In this document: positions 35,556-44,515 of the stretch, piece after piece
Layout of the letters: each line of letters begins with the position of its first letter
Position numbering within the stretch: the first letter of the stretch is position 1
NCBI GenBank assembly: GCA_026388095.1
Contig: JAPLKL010000006.1
Location: 1 to 64,000 of the forward strand
Length of the DNA stretch: 64,000 bases
From: Elusimicrobiota bacterium
GTDB lineage: Bacteria > Elusimicrobiota > Elusimicrobia > UBA1565 > UBA9628
Direction: 5' to 3'
Notes under the pieces: model-generated
Seen by the model: the letters and a program-made list of their open reading frames with translations, nothing else
Told to the model about the DNA's origin: nothing
Databases searched by the model: none
Program-made: the position numbers and the translations under genes

Positions 35556-36794
35556 TCACAGCAGTAGCTTGAGCTTCAAGACGAGCGCGCGCGTCTGGGG
35601 CCAGAAGAAGAATGGCACCAGGTTCAGGAGGCCCCAGAGCAACAGGAACCGCCAGACCTTCTGCTTTCCATAACGCTCGCGCAGACCCGTGAAGCCGGCC
35701 CCAGCCAGCCACAACAGCAGCGGGGCGTAAAGCTGCCGGAACCGCGAGTCGGCGCCGCCGAAAACGATGAAGACCGCCGGCCATGAAACGGTCAGCAGCA
35801 ACAGCGGCCATAGGACCCTCTCCCGGCGCGCGCTCCAGAAAGCGAAGACCCAGAGCGGCAGCCACAACATGAACGTGAGCTCGTAGCCGGGCAGGAAAGG
35901 ATAGAACTGGGAGACCAAGTTGAACAGCATCGCCTCACAGAGCTTGGCACGGGGGGCGGATCGGATGGCCTGCAGAGCATAGGCCCGGTAGAAGCGCTCG
36001 CGGGCGAGTTCGTCGCTCGGAGACTGCGCCGGCCGCGCCCCAAGGTCCAGCTTGAGATGTTCGTGCATGGTCCGGGGCAGGGCGGCCCACAGGCTGAAGC
36101 CCGCCCCCGTCGTACCTGGAACGAATGCGCCGAGGGCCGCCCGGTTGCGCAGGCCCCAACCCAGCATCGTCAGGGCCAGAGCGCCAGCCACGATGAGCGA
36201 ATGGAGCGGCCGCCAGCCGGGTCGGGTCCGCGGGCCCAAAAGCGCGATAGCGAGCGCGGCCAGGGCGCCTTCCGGCCGCACGAGGTAGAGCGCCGCGCCG
36301 GCGCCGGCGATGCCTAGGACCCACCGGCGCTGACACCGCCAACGCAGCCAGAGGGCGAAAAGGGCGGCCAGCATGAAGGCGAAGAACACCTCGGTCAGCA
36401 GCCGGCCGCAGGGATAGAACAGGCCGTAATAGAAGACGGACGCCCAACCTGCCAGCAAGGCCCCCTCCGCAGGGAGCCAGGCCAAGCCCCCCCAGAAGAT
36501 GAGCACACAGGTCGCCGCTCCGACGAGTATCTGCGCGAGCTGTGCGGCCATGATCGCAGGGCCTACGGCCAGGAAGACCGCGGCCAGGAAAGCAGGATAT
36601 AAAGGCATACGCAGAGCCCGGTATCCGGCGTCATCATGGAATGAGTGGTCCGCCGCCAAATGGACCGCGCTTTGATAGTAGAAGGTGGCGTCGCCGCGCA
36701 CTTCGCCGGGACCCAACGAGGTCCGAGCCGTCCCCGCGGCCCTCAAGACGACGGCGGCCAGAAAAATCGCCAGTCCGTGTCTTAGGGTTCTCAT
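35556..36794 (-). CDS. GT-C type integral membrane glycosyltransferase-like protein
   Basis: 412 residues from ATG 36794 (MRTLRHGLAIFL). The frame remains open to 36854 but that part lacks a membrane-protein pattern. About ten hydrophobic helices are seen. The first outside loop has RGDATFYYQSA and, further on, GYRALRMPLYPAFLA, similar to the D-containing loop of ArnT/PMT-like and related lipid-sugar transferases. These move sugars from polyprenyl carriers to proteins or lipids. Acceptor and sugar unknown. Confidence 0.75.
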   Translation of the reverse strand: MRTLRHGLAIFLAAVVLRAAGTARTSLGPGEVRGDATFYYQSAVHLAADHSFHDDAGYRALRMPLYPAFLAAVFLAVGPAIMAAQLAQILVGAATCVLIFWGGLAWLPAEGALLAGWASVFYYGLFYPCGRLLTEVFFAFMLAALFALWLRWRCQRRWVLGIAGAGAALYLVRPEGALAALAIALLGPRTRPGWRPLHSLIVAGALALTMLGWGLRNRAALGAFVPGTTGAGFSLWAALPRTMHEHLKLDLGARPAQSPSDELARERFYRAYALQAIRSAPRAKLCEAMLFNLVSQFYPFLPGYELTFMLWLPLWVFAFWSARRERVLWPLLLLTVSWPAVFIVFGGADSRFRQLYAPLLLWLAGAGFTGLRERYGKQKVWRFLLLWGLLNLVPFFFWPQTRALVLKLKLLL

Positions 36795-36896
36795 GCGGCC
36801 GGACGGATCGTGACTCTCATGCAAGGCTGGAAGAGCGCGCAGATTATAGCGCATTCTTGACGCTCCAGGGCAGACCTGCTACTCTCTCCGTTGAGG

Positions 36897-37229
36897 ATGG
36901 ACACAGGACCAGCGCAGACGACGCATCGCCTATGGCTCTGCGCGCGCTATCTGCCGGAGACGGCGCGCCTGCTGGGCACCCGTTACCGCGCCCTTTTCCT
37001 CTCCTACGCCCCGCGCACCCGGCCCGAAGGCGATGCGGCCACCGTAGCTGACGCCCTGGCCTTCGCCGATTTCATGCTGGGCCAGCAAAGGATCGCCCTG
37101 CTGGCGCCGGAGCTCTCGGCCCTGCGCCGAGACGCTCGGCACCTGCAGCGGCGCTACCGACTATTGCGGCGCGGGGAGGCCGTGACGGCGGTCCCCAAAG
37201 GGAAGCTGCGGCGCTGGCTAGGGCTGTGA
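36897..37229 (+). CDS. small protein of unknown function
   Basis: 110 residues from ATG 36897, or 112 from TTG 36891. A TACTCT hexamer ends five bases before the TTG. The protein is basic at its C-terminus (LRRDARHLQRRYRLLRRG), with an Ala/Leu-rich helical middle and no membrane helix. The divergent gene is the GT-C membrane protein, and the TPR protein gene follows 39 bases downstream behind its own promoter. No family recognised, but codon use matches the neighbours. Confidence 0.5.
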   Translation: MDTGPAQTTHRLWLCARYLPETARLLGTRYRALFLSYAPRTRPEGDAATVADALAFADFMLGQQRIALLAPELSALRRDARHLQRRYRLLRRGEAVTAVPKGKLRRWLGL

Positions 37230-37230
37230 C

Positions 37231-37259
37231 TTGAATTTGTAACACTTTTTCACTAATCT
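37231..37259 (+). promoter_or_regulatory. promoter of the large TPR gene (TTGAAT-17-TAATCT)
   Basis: A -35 TTGAAT at 37231 and a -10 TAATCT at 37254 are 17 bases apart. The -10 ends nine bases before ATG 37269. Confidence 0.5.
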
Positions 37260-37268
37260 TCTCTGCGG

Positions 37269-40178
37269 ATGAGGTTGCCCTTGCGTTCGACGCTCGCCCT
37301 GCTCGCACTGCTCTTCACCCTGCCCTGCCGCGCCAGCGACCAGGCCGGGGCGCGGCGGTCTTATGACGAAGCGCTGGCGGCGTTCCTCAACGGGAACTTT
37401 CACGCGGCGTTGTCTTCCGCCAACGAGGCCCTCAGGCGAGACTCCGGCTCTGGTGTGGCTTTCAGCCTGCGGGCGCGGATCTGGTACGTGCTAGGCGACC
37501 GGAGGCGCATGCAGGAGGACTGCGAGTCCGCCCTCTCCAGGCTGCGCGGCTCGGCGTCGGACGCGGACAGCCTGACTGCGCGTGGCTCGGCGCTGCTGCT
37601 CAAGGGCGACGTGGAGCAGGCGTTGACCAGCTTCAACACCGCCTTGCAGGCCAAGAGACCGTCCGCGGAGGCTTTCGCAGCCCGAGCCCGGGCCTGGCGC
37701 GCCAAAGGCGACTTCGCGGCCGAGGCCAATGACCTCACCGCCGCCCTCAAGGTCGCGAGGGTGAGCCTCTACTTCCACAACCGGGCCCACGCCTATTACG
37801 ACCTGGGCCAGTACGACAAGGCCATCGCGGACTTGACCGCGGCGCTTAAGGACAACAAGAGTTCCCACCTGTCCTTCGGCCTGCTGGGCACGGTCATCGC
37901 CCGCAGCGGCGACGCGGCGCGCGCGCTCAAGGCCTACAATAAGGCCATCACTTTGGACCCGCAGTACGTCTACGCCTACCTGGGGCGGGCGGCGCTGCGC
38001 CTCTCCCGCGGGGAGGACGCGGCCGCGTTCCAGGATTTCGGCGAGGCCATCCGGATCACCCCCCGTGAATTCTCTCCCTGGTTCAACCGGGCCGAAGCCT
38101 ACTGGCGGCGGGGAGACCAAGACAACGCCCTGGCCGACTACCGCAAAGTCCTGGCCACGGATCTACCGGACGCCCGTTACGCCCTCATTGTGGGAGACCG
38201 CTTCACCCAGCGGCAACTCTGGCGGGAAGCCATCGAGGCCTATTCCCGCGCCGCAGAGCTGAGCGCGACCGCCGCGCCGCTGGTGCGTCGCTCCGCCGCC
38301 TGGGAGGGGCTCAAGGACTCTCGCAAGGCGATGGCCGACCTCAACGCGGCCGTTCGGGTCGAGCCGGCTTCGGCCTCGGCCTGGACCGCCCGCGGCCTGC
38401 TGGGCCTGCAACTCGGCCGCTGGGACCAGGCCTTGGAGGACCTCACCCGCGCGGTCAGGCTCGATCCCAAGGCCGCCAAGGTCCGGGTGGCGCGGGGGAG
38501 CTTCTACGCCCGCACGGGCAAAGCTCAACTGGCCCTGGAAGACTTCAACGCCGCCATCGCCGCCGATCCCAACCAGGCGGAGGCCTACAACAACCGCGGC
38601 GCACTCTACGCCAACGCCTTCAACGACACCGACAAGGCGCTCAACGACATCGTCTCCGCGGTGGTCCTGTCGCCGCAGAACGCCGGCTACCAGTTCAACC
38701 TGGGCATCATGCGCCAGCGGGCCCGGCACTACCACAAGGCCCTGGAAGCCCTAGAAGCCGCCCTCAGCTTGAAAGGGCCGGTGGCCCCCATCATGCAGGC
38801 CCGCGCCGAGATCCGCGCCCAGCTCGGAGAGCATGCCGCAGCGCTGCGCGACATCCAGATATCCCTGGAGAAGGACCCCCGCAATCCCGCCATCTACGAC
38901 AGCCTGGGCCTCATCCGTCTGGCGGCGCACGACTACGAAGCCGCGATCCGCGACCTCAACCAGGCTCTGCATATCTCCAAGAAATTCGTCCCAGCGCTCG
39001 TGCACCGCGGCACGGCCTACGGGGCGCTGGGCACGCTCAAGGACGCCTACGACGATTTCGACCGCGCCGCAGACCTGGATGCGATGTCCAAAGAAGCCTG
39101 GACCGGCCTTTGCACGGTCAAGCGGCTGCGCCAGGATAACGCGGGCGCCGTGCGGGACTGCACCCGGGCTTTGGGATTGGAGCAGAGCTACGGACCCGCT
39201 TTTCTGCAAAGAGGGCTCGCATACCTCCATCTGAAGGACGCCAACCGCGCCATCTCCGACCTCAACACCGCCTACCAGCTCGGCGTGCGCCGCGCCGAGG
39301 GCCTGCTGGCCCAGTCCTACGCCCATGCGCTGGCCAGGCAATATCGGGAAGCTCACCGGACCTACCTCGCCGCCATGGCTCTCGATCCCAACGCCAGGAC
39401 CTACCAGGCCGGGTTCGGGGCCCCCCGCGGGGACAGCGACGACTTCTTCACCGCCGTCTCGGATATCGATGCGCTCACTTCGTCGGACGCCACCGATCCC
39501 TACGTCTTCGTCGTGCGCGGCGACGCGCTGCACAACGCGGGCCATTACGACAAAGCCATCGTGGAATTCACCAAGGCCATGGAGCTCGACGCCAACGTCC
39601 CCGAGGCCTACATCGGCCGCGGCAACTGCCTCTTCGCCCAGGAATCCTACGACGCGGCGCAGCAGGACTTCCTGCGGGCCATCGAGCTCGACCCGAAGGA
39701 CGCGAGCTCGCGCCTGCGCCTGGCCACGCTGTTGACGGTACGCCGCAGCTACAAACCGGCGATGGCGGCGATCTCGGCAGCGCTCAAGATCGACCCGAAG
39801 AACTCGGAAGCCTTCCTGCGCGCCGGCAACGTCTACTACTTCCAGGGCGCCTACCAGAAAGCCCTGGAAAACTACGAAGTCGCGGCGAAGTACGATGTGA
39901 ACTCGGCCGCCGCCTGCAACGGCGTCGGGATGGGCTATTTCGCCCTGCACAAGTATCCCGAGGCCCTGGAGAACTTCAGCCGGGCCGTTTCCCTAGGCGC
40001 CACCTGCGACCGCTACTATCGCAACCGCGCCTCGACCTACTCCAACCTCAAACAGTTCCGGAACGCAGCCGCGGAGTTCCGAAGCGCGAGTCTCGTCAAT
40101 ACGGACCCCGGGCTGGTGGAAGAATACCAGAGACTCATCAAGGACGCCGAGGCCCAGGTCAGCGGCAGCGGAGCGTGA
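37269..40178 (+). CDS. 969-residue secreted TPR-repeat protein
   Basis: Signal peptide (LRSTLALLALLFTLPCRA), then tetratricopeptide repeats over nearly the whole length, roughly 26 units of 34 residues. Typical helices are ARAYYDLGQYDKAIADLTAAL-like segments and AYNNRGALYANAFNDTD. No catalytic domain is visible. It should be a periplasmic or outer-membrane scaffold. Coiled repeats of this size often organise envelope protein complexes. The metF promoter overlaps its 3' end region, so it is probably transcribed alone. Confidence 0.85.
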   Translation: MRLPLRSTLALLALLFTLPCRASDQAGARRSYDEALAAFLNGNFHAALSSANEALRRDSGSGVAFSLRARIWYVLGDRRRMQEDCESALSRLRGSASDADSLTARGSALLLKGDVEQALTSFNTALQAKRPSAEAFAARARAWRAKGDFAAEANDLTAALKVARVSLYFHNRAHAYYDLGQYDKAIADLTAALKDNKSSHLSFGLLGTVIARSGDAARALKAYNKAITLDPQYVYAYLGRAALRLSRGEDAAAFQDFGEAIRITPREFSPWFNRAEAYWRRGDQDNALADYRKVLATDLPDARYALIVGDRFTQRQLWREAIEAYSRAAELSATAAPLVRRSAAWEGLKDSRKAMADLNAAVRVEPASASAWTARGLLGLQLGRWDQALEDLTRAVRLDPKAAKVRVARGSFYARTGKAQLALEDFNAAIAADPNQAEAYNNRGALYANAFNDTDKALNDIVSAVVLSPQNAGYQFNLGIMRQRARHYHKALEALEAALSLKGPVAPIMQARAEIRAQLGEHAAALRDIQISLEKDPRNPAIYDSLGLIRLAAHDYEAAIRDLNQALHISKKFVPALVHRGTAYGALGTLKDAYDDFDRAADLDAMSKEAWTGLCTVKRLRQDNAGAVRDCTRALGLEQSYGPAFLQRGLAYLHLKDANRAISDLNTAYQLGVRRAEGLLAQSYAHALARQYREAHRTYLAAMALDPNARTYQAGFGAPRGDSDDFFTAVSDIDALTSSDATDPYVFVVRGDALHNAGHYDKAIVEFTKAMELDANVPEAYIGRGNCLFAQESYDAAQQDFLRAIELDPKDASSRLRLATLLTVRRSYKPAMAAISAALKIDPKNSEAFLRAGNVYYFQGAYQKALENYEVAAKYDVNSAAACNGVGMGYFALHKYPEALENFSRAVSLGATCDRYYRNRASTYSNLKQFRNAAAEFRSASLVNTDPGLVEEYQRLIKDAEAQVSGSGA

Positions 40179-40196
40179 CGGTCCGCGGTCCCCATT

Positions 40197-40205
40197 TGCT
40201 AAGAT
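40197..40205 (+). promoter_or_regulatory. extended -10 promoter of metF, leaderless GTG
   Basis: TGC-TAAGAT, then AGCGGC, then GTG 40212. The six-base gap fits leaderless initiation at a GTG. Confidence 0.55.
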
Positions 40206-40211
40206 AGCGGC

Positions 40212-41075
40212 GTGGATATCCCGGCCCTCTTCGCCCGGCGGGAGCCGGTCTTCTCCTTCGAATTCTTCCTGCCCAAGGCTCCGGAAGACACGGACGCATT
40301 CCTGGCCAAGGTCCAGGCCCTCAAGGCCCTCGCGCCCGCCTTCGTGACCTTGACCTACGGGGCGGGCGGCTCGGCCCGGGAGCGCACTATCGATGTGGTC
40401 GGCCGCATGCAGCGGGAGGTCGGCATCGAGACCGTCTGCCACCTGACCGGCATCACGCACACCCGAGCCGAGATGTTCCGGAACCTCGAGCGCATCGAGG
40501 CGGCGGGCATCCGGCACATCATGGCCCTGCGCGGCGACCAGCCCAAGGACTGGGCCGGCGCCTTGCCCGGAGACTTTCCGCACGCGGTGGACCTGGTGCG
40601 TTTCATCCGGCAGTCGGGAGGCTTCAGCATGGCCGTGGCCGGCTACCCCGAGACCCATCCTGAGGCGGGCAGCCGGGACGAGGACCTCCGGAACCTCGCG
40701 TCCAAGGTGCGCGCCGGCGCGGACTGGGTGGTCACGCAGCTGTTCTTCGACAACCGGCACTACTTCGACTTCGTGGCCGCGGCCCGCCGCTCCGGCATCA
40801 CCGTTCCCATCGTCCCCGGTCTCATGCCCGTGACAGGATACTCCCAGCTCAAGCGCTTCACCACGCTCTGCGGAGCCTCCATCCCGCCCCGGATGGCCGC
40901 GGACCTCGAGCTCATCCAAGGCGACTCCGAGGCCGTGGCCCGCTACGGCATTGACTGGGCCACGCGGCAGTGCCGGGAACTGTTGGACCGCGGCGCGCCC
41001 GGCATCCATTTCTACACGCTCAACCGCTCCCACTCCACGACGGAAATCTTGGGAGCCCTGCGTAAAGTCGCATGA
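40212..41075 (+). CDS. metF: methylenetetrahydrofolate reductase
   Basis: 287 residues from GTG 40212. It reduces 5,10-methylene-THF to 5-methyl-THF with FAD, feeding methionine synthesis. The family markers are FSFEFFLPKAPEDTDAF with the catalytic Glu, VTLTYGAGGSARERT, THTRAEMFRNL, and MALRGDQP, with QLFFDNRHYFDFV later on, in the usual order and length. The stop overlaps the next ATG as ATGA. metH or other methionine genes are not nearby. Confidence 0.95.
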   Translation: MDIPALFARREPVFSFEFFLPKAPEDTDAFLAKVQALKALAPAFVTLTYGAGGSARERTIDVVGRMQREVGIETVCHLTGITHTRAEMFRNLERIEAAGIRHIMALRGDQPKDWAGALPGDFPHAVDLVRFIRQSGGFSMAVAGYPETHPEAGSRDEDLRNLASKVRAGADWVVTQLFFDNRHYFDFVAAARRSGITVPIVPGLMPVTGYSQLKRFTTLCGASIPPRMAADLELIQGDSEAVARYGIDWATRQCRELLDRGAPGIHFYTLNRSHSTTEILGALRKVA

Positions 41076-42820
41076 AACGGAGCGCGTCGGCATTGCCGAC
41101 GCGCCCCCGGCGCCCCCCTCGCAGGGGGGCGCCGGTTCCGTTAGGGGTGACCCTGCTGTTGCTGTTCTGCCTCAGGCCGGCCTCAGCCTGGAGCCAATCC
41201 GCCTCCACCCAGCCGGTAGTCGCCGAAATCCGGGTCGCTGAGCGCCTCGACGTTTTCGACCCCCGGGTCCCGGGCGAAGCCTGGTGGGGCTTCCAGATCG
41301 CCAACAAAATTCACGTCACGACCCGCGAACGGATCATCCGCCAGGAGATCCTGCTCCGACCGGGCGACCCCTGGGACGAACTCAAGGCCCTGGAATCCGA
41401 GCGCAACCTGCGCGCCCTGGGCTCGTTCCGCTGGGCCATGGTCACGGCCGTGCCGCGGCCGGACGGCAAAGTCGACGTCCTGGCCAAGGCCCAGGATTCC
41501 TGGACCACCATACCGAACCTCTCCATCGGGACCGAAGGGGGCCAGAACTTCTTCGCCTACGGCATCCAGGAGAACAACCTCTTCGGGTACAACAAATCCG
41601 TCTCCCTCCTGCACTACCAGAACGGGCCCACGGTGCGCAACGATCTGCGCTACACGGACCCCCGGTTGTTAGCCACCCGTTTGCGCCTCTCGGCCCTGGC
41701 GGCCAGGACCAGCCATGGAGATTCCACCGGCCTGGACCTGGCGCGGCCTTTCTATGCCCTGGATACGCCCTACGCCTACGGAGCGGGATGGACGCGGCTC
41801 ATCGACGAGGACACGCTCTATCGGAGCGGCCAGAACTACTCCCAGTTCCTGGAATACACCCGGAGCTTCATGCTCAGCGCGGGCCGGCGCCTGGGCAGCG
41901 GCGAGGCTCTGACCCAGCGCCTGGAGGCGGGCTGGCTCTACAGCAAGAGCCGCTTCGACTCCGAACCAGGGACTCTGGCCGGCACCATGCCGCCGGACCG
42001 CGAGCTCTCCGGGCCCACCTTGGGCTACTCTTGGATCCAGCCCCGCTACATCAAGGAGACCTATGTCGACCGGATGGAGCGCGTCGAAGACTACAACCTG
42101 GGCAACGAGCTGAGCTTCCTGGGCGGCTATGCCGGCACGCACCTGCAGTCGGACCGGGAGCGCTGGATATTCAACGCCACGGACCAGCAGGGCTTGAGCC
42201 TCGGCGAGGGCCGCTTCGCCCTGGCCCAGGTCGGCGCGGCCGGCCGCGTGGCGGGGGGGGACTGGGAGAACGCACTGCTCTTCACCAATCTCGACCTGTT
42301 CTGGAAGTCGGAGCGCCCCGTCCTCAACACGTGGGTGGCGCATCTGGAGGGCGCGACGGTGCGCCGGATGGACAAAGAGAACCAGGTCGTCCTGGGCGGG
42401 GACACTGGACTGCGCGGCTATGAGAATAACGCCTTCACCGGCGCCAAGGCCTTTCTGGCCAACGTCGAGAACCGATTCTTCGCTCCCGGGGAATACCTGC
42501 ATCTGGTGCGCGTGGGCGGCGCGGTCTTCTTCGACTCCGGCGCGGTGGCCCCGGAGGGGGCGGGGCTCTCCCTGCGGAGCTTCAAATCGGACGTGGGCAT
42601 GGGGCTGAGGCTGGCCTCGACGCGGTCGCGCTCCGGCGGAGTCCTGCGCGTGGACCTGGCCTACGCCCTGGACCAAGGCCCGGGGCCGAGCCGCTGGGTG
42701 GTGTCCATCCGCGGGGGGCAGGCCTTTTCCATATTCAACAGCGCGACCCGGCGACTGCGCCGGCCGCCCACCTCCCGCCTCGACGAGGTCGCGCCGCCCG
42801 GCTTTCCGGATCCGCGCTGA
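41072..42820 (+). CDS. Omp85-like outer-membrane protein with one POTRA domain
   Basis: 582 residues from ATG 41072, which overlaps the metF stop. A GTG at 41145 is an alternative because a strong double hairpin occupies the first codons. The signal peptide core is VTLLLLFCLRPASAWS. One POTRA-like unit follows (TTRERIIRQEILLRPGDPW, LRALGSFRWAMVTAVPR), then a beta-barrel of alternating strands holding VLGGDTGLRGYENNAF, the GxRGY motif of Omp85 proteins. It may insert or export outer-membrane or surface proteins. A single POTRA distinguishes it from BamA, which has five. Confidence 0.82.
   Translation: MKRSASALPTRPRRPPRRGAPVPLGVTLLLLFCLRPASAWSQSASTQPVVAEIRVAERLDVFDPRVPGEAWWGFQIANKIHVTTRERIIRQEILLRPGDPWDELKALESERNLRALGSFRWAMVTAVPRPDGKVDVLAKAQDSWTTIPNLSIGTEGGQNFFAYGIQENNLFGYNKSVSLLHYQNGPTVRNDLRYTDPRLLATRLRLSALAARTSHGDSTGLDLARPFYALDTPYAYGAGWTRLIDEDTLYRSGQNYSQFLEYTRSFMLSAGRRLGSGEALTQRLEAGWLYSKSRFDSEPGTLAGTMPPDRELSGPTLGYSWIQPRYIKETYVDRMERVEDYNLGNELSFLGGYAGTHLQSDRERWIFNATDQQGLSLGEGRFALAQVGAAGRVAGGDWENALLFTNLDLFWKSERPVLNTWVAHLEGATVRRMDKENQVVLGGDTGLRGYENNAFTGAKAFLANVENRFFAPGEYLHLVRVGGAVFFDSGAVAPEGAGLSLRSFKSDVGMGLRLASTRSRSGGVLRVDLAYALDQGPGPSRWVVSIRGGQAFSIFNSATRRLRRPPTSRLDEVAPPGFPDPR
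41082..41135. repeat. tandem double-hairpin element A
   Basis: Hairpin 1 at 41082-41104 has 11-base perfect arms (GCGCGTCGGCA). Hairpin 2 at 41107-41135 has 12-base perfect arms (CCGGCGCCCCCC). TTCCGTTAGGGG follows. The element lies inside the first codons of the Omp85-like frame, just after the metF stop. Confidence 0.7.
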
Positions 42821-42829
42821 ACGGCGGGC

Positions 42830-43351
42830 TCAGGGAGCCGCCGCCTCCTTGCGCACGCGGTCTCCCACCCTCACGATCCCGGTCTGGATGACGCGGGCGT
42901 AGAGACCGCGCAGCCGTTGGGCCCGCCCGTCGGGGGACTTGGTCAGGTCGTTGGCTGGTTTGCCGTAGTGGCGTTCGAACTTGCTGCAGCCGGTATGCGG
43001 GTGGGCGGTGACCTCGATCACCACCTGGCCGACGCGCAACCGCGTGCCCGCGGGGAGGTTCTCCTCGTGGAGGTCGAGATCGACGACCAGATTGTCTCCG
43101 GATAGATCTCCACGCCCGTTCCCCCCAGAGATGGCGGCCAGGAACCGCGCGTTGATGAGCGAGACCTGCGCCGAGGGGTCCGCGTCGGGTCCGAGACTCC
43201 AACGGTCGCCCCCAACGCCGCTCTCCGGGCTGAGGGCCGCCTCAGACAAGACCCGGCGCTCCTCGCCGGGCAGGCGCAGGACGATGCGCTCCAGCACGCC
43301 CCCGTCCTTTGGGCTGCTGCCAGCCAGTTCCAGGAGTCGGCGCATTTCCAT
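42830..43351 (-). CDS. MOSC-domain protein
   Basis: 173 residues forming a single MOSC domain, relative of the molybdenum-cofactor sulfurase C-terminus. Diagnostic features are GDNLVVDLDL, the pair RVGQVVIEVT and HPHTGCSKFERHYG with the conserved cysteine, and LRGLYARVIQTG. Such stand-alone proteins bind or transfer sulfur to molybdenum cofactor or reduce N-hydroxylated compounds. It converges on the Omp85-like gene with a 9-base gap. The start ATG 43351 follows TATAAT by eight bases, and GGAGG lies in that gap. Confidence 0.88.
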   Translation of the reverse strand: MEMRRLLELAGSSPKDGGVLERIVLRLPGEERRVLSEAALSPESGVGGDRWSLGPDADPSAQVSLINARFLAAISGGNGRGDLSGDNLVVDLDLHEENLPAGTRLRVGQVVIEVTAHPHTGCSKFERHYGKPANDLTKSPDGRAQRLRGLYARVIQTGIVRVGDRVRKEAAAP

Positions 43352-43359
43352 CGGCCTCC

Positions 43360-43365
43360 ATTATA
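43360..43365 (-). promoter_or_regulatory. -10 TATAAT of the MOSC gene
   Basis: Minus strand TATAAT, then eight bases containing GGAGG, then ATG 43351. The mRNA would have at most one or two untranslated bases, so the GGAGG may be coincidence. Confidence 0.5.
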
Positions 43366-43394
43366 GGAAAAGGCGAACCGGCCCGGCAAAGAAG

Positions 43395-43400
43395 TAGAAT
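43395..43400 (+). promoter_or_regulatory. -10 TAGAAT of the lhgO-TRAP operon
   Basis: TAGAAT ends five bases before TTG 43406 and eleven before ATG 43412. The choice of start decides whether the mRNA is leaderless. Confidence 0.45.
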
Positions 43401-43405
43401 GGACC

Positions 43406-44515
43406 TTGCCCATGGAGACGATCGACGCGGTCATCGTAGGCGCCGGAGTCGTGGGCTTGGCCACGGCCGCGCGTCTGGCCCGGTCCGACAACAACGTCGT
43501 CGTCCTCGAGCGCCACAGTCGCCACGGCCTGGAGACCTCGTCGCGGAACAGCGAGGTGATCCACGCCGGCCTCTACTACCCGCCGGGCAGCCTCAAGGCC
43601 CGGTTCTGCGTCGCCGGCCGCCGCAAGCTCTATGAGATCGGCGAACGGCACGGAGTGTTCTGCCGCCGCACCGGAAAGCTTCTCGTCGCCTGCGCCCCTG
43701 AAGAGGTTAAGAAGCTCGAGAGCCTCCGCGCCCAAGGGCGAGCCAACGGCCTCGTAGGCCTCGAGCTGGTGGAAAAAGCCGACATCCCCGGCTTGGCGCC
43801 CGGGGTGAGCGCCATCGCCGGCCTTTGGTCCCCCGAGACCGGCATCGTTGACACCGAAGAGCTCATGCGCTACTTCCTGCTCAAAGCCCAGGAGGCCGGA
43901 GCCATCTTCCTGTGGGACTCCGAGCTGACCTGCGTCTCACGCGCAGGCGGCTGCTACCGTCTGGGCGTCAAGGGAATGGCCGATCCCATTTTAGCCCGCT
44001 GCGTCGTCAATGCGGCGGGCCTGGCCTCCGACCGCGTGGCCGGCCTCGCCGGTCTCGACTGCGATGCCGCAGGCTGCCGGCTCCATTGGTTCAAAGGCGA
44101 ATACTTCAGCCTGCGCCGGGCGCTGCCCATCAGGCCCCTGGTCTATCCCGTCCCCGCGGAGCACGGCCTCGGCATCCACCTCACGGTGGACCGGCAGGGC
44201 CGCCACCGCCTCGGGCCGAACGCTTTCGCGGTGGATGCCCTGGATTACGACGTGGACCCCGGCCACCGCGGCTCATTCTTCGAGGCGGCCTCCCGCTATC
44301 TGCCGGACCTCAAGCCCGAGGACCTCGCCCCGGGCACGGCCGGCATCCGGCCCAAGCTCTCCACGGACGGCTCCTTCCGCGATTTCTTCATCGCCGAGCA
44401 ATCCGGCCGCGGCCTGCCCGGCTGGGTCGACCTCATCGGGATCGATTCGCCGGGCCTCACCGGCAGCCCGGCCATCGCCGACTTCGTGGCCAATTTGCTA
44501 GAATGGCCCGCTTGA
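43406..44515 (+). CDS. lhgO: L-2-hydroxyglutarate oxidase-like FAD oxidoreductase
   Basis: 369 residues if begun at TTG 43406, or 367 from ATG 43412. The FAD-binding fold starts VIVGAGVVGLATAARLA, and the substrate-side signature SSRNSEVIHAGLYYPPGS plus GKLLVACAPEE matches L-2-hydroxyglutarate dehydrogenases. C-terminal LIGIDSPGLTGSPAIADF closes the FAD site. The family oxidises L-2-hydroxyglutarate to 2-oxoglutarate at the membrane and passes electrons to quinone. It is the first of seven overlapping genes with a TRAP importer, which hints that a 2-hydroxy acid is imported. That substrate link is inference. Confidence 0.88.
   Translation: MPMETIDAVIVGAGVVGLATAARLARSDNNVVVLERHSRHGLETSSRNSEVIHAGLYYPPGSLKARFCVAGRRKLYEIGERHGVFCRRTGKLLVACAPEEVKKLESLRAQGRANGLVGLELVEKADIPGLAPGVSAIAGLWSPETGIVDTEELMRYFLLKAQEAGAIFLWDSELTCVSRAGGCYRLGVKGMADPILARCVVNAAGLASDRVAGLAGLDCDAAGCRLHWFKGEYFSLRRALPIRPLVYPVPAEHGLGIHLTVDRQGRHRLGPNAFAVDALDYDVDPGHRGSFFEAASRYLPDLKPEDLAPGTAGIRPKLSTDGSFRDFFIAEQSGRGLPGWVDLIGIDSPGLTGSPAIADFVANLLEWPA
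44496..44504 (+). promoter_or_regulatory. possible internal extended -10 before tatT
   Basis: TGC-TAGAAT inside the end of lhgO, followed seven bases later by TTG 44512 in the tatT frame. It may give a separate tatT-dctPQM transcript. Confidence 0.4.

Noticed and set aside
36794-36822. Nine-residue upstream ORF overlapping the GT-C gene start
   Set aside because: An ATG-to-TGA frame of ten codons overlaps the gene start as ATGA, but such short frames arise by chance and there is no ribosome site.
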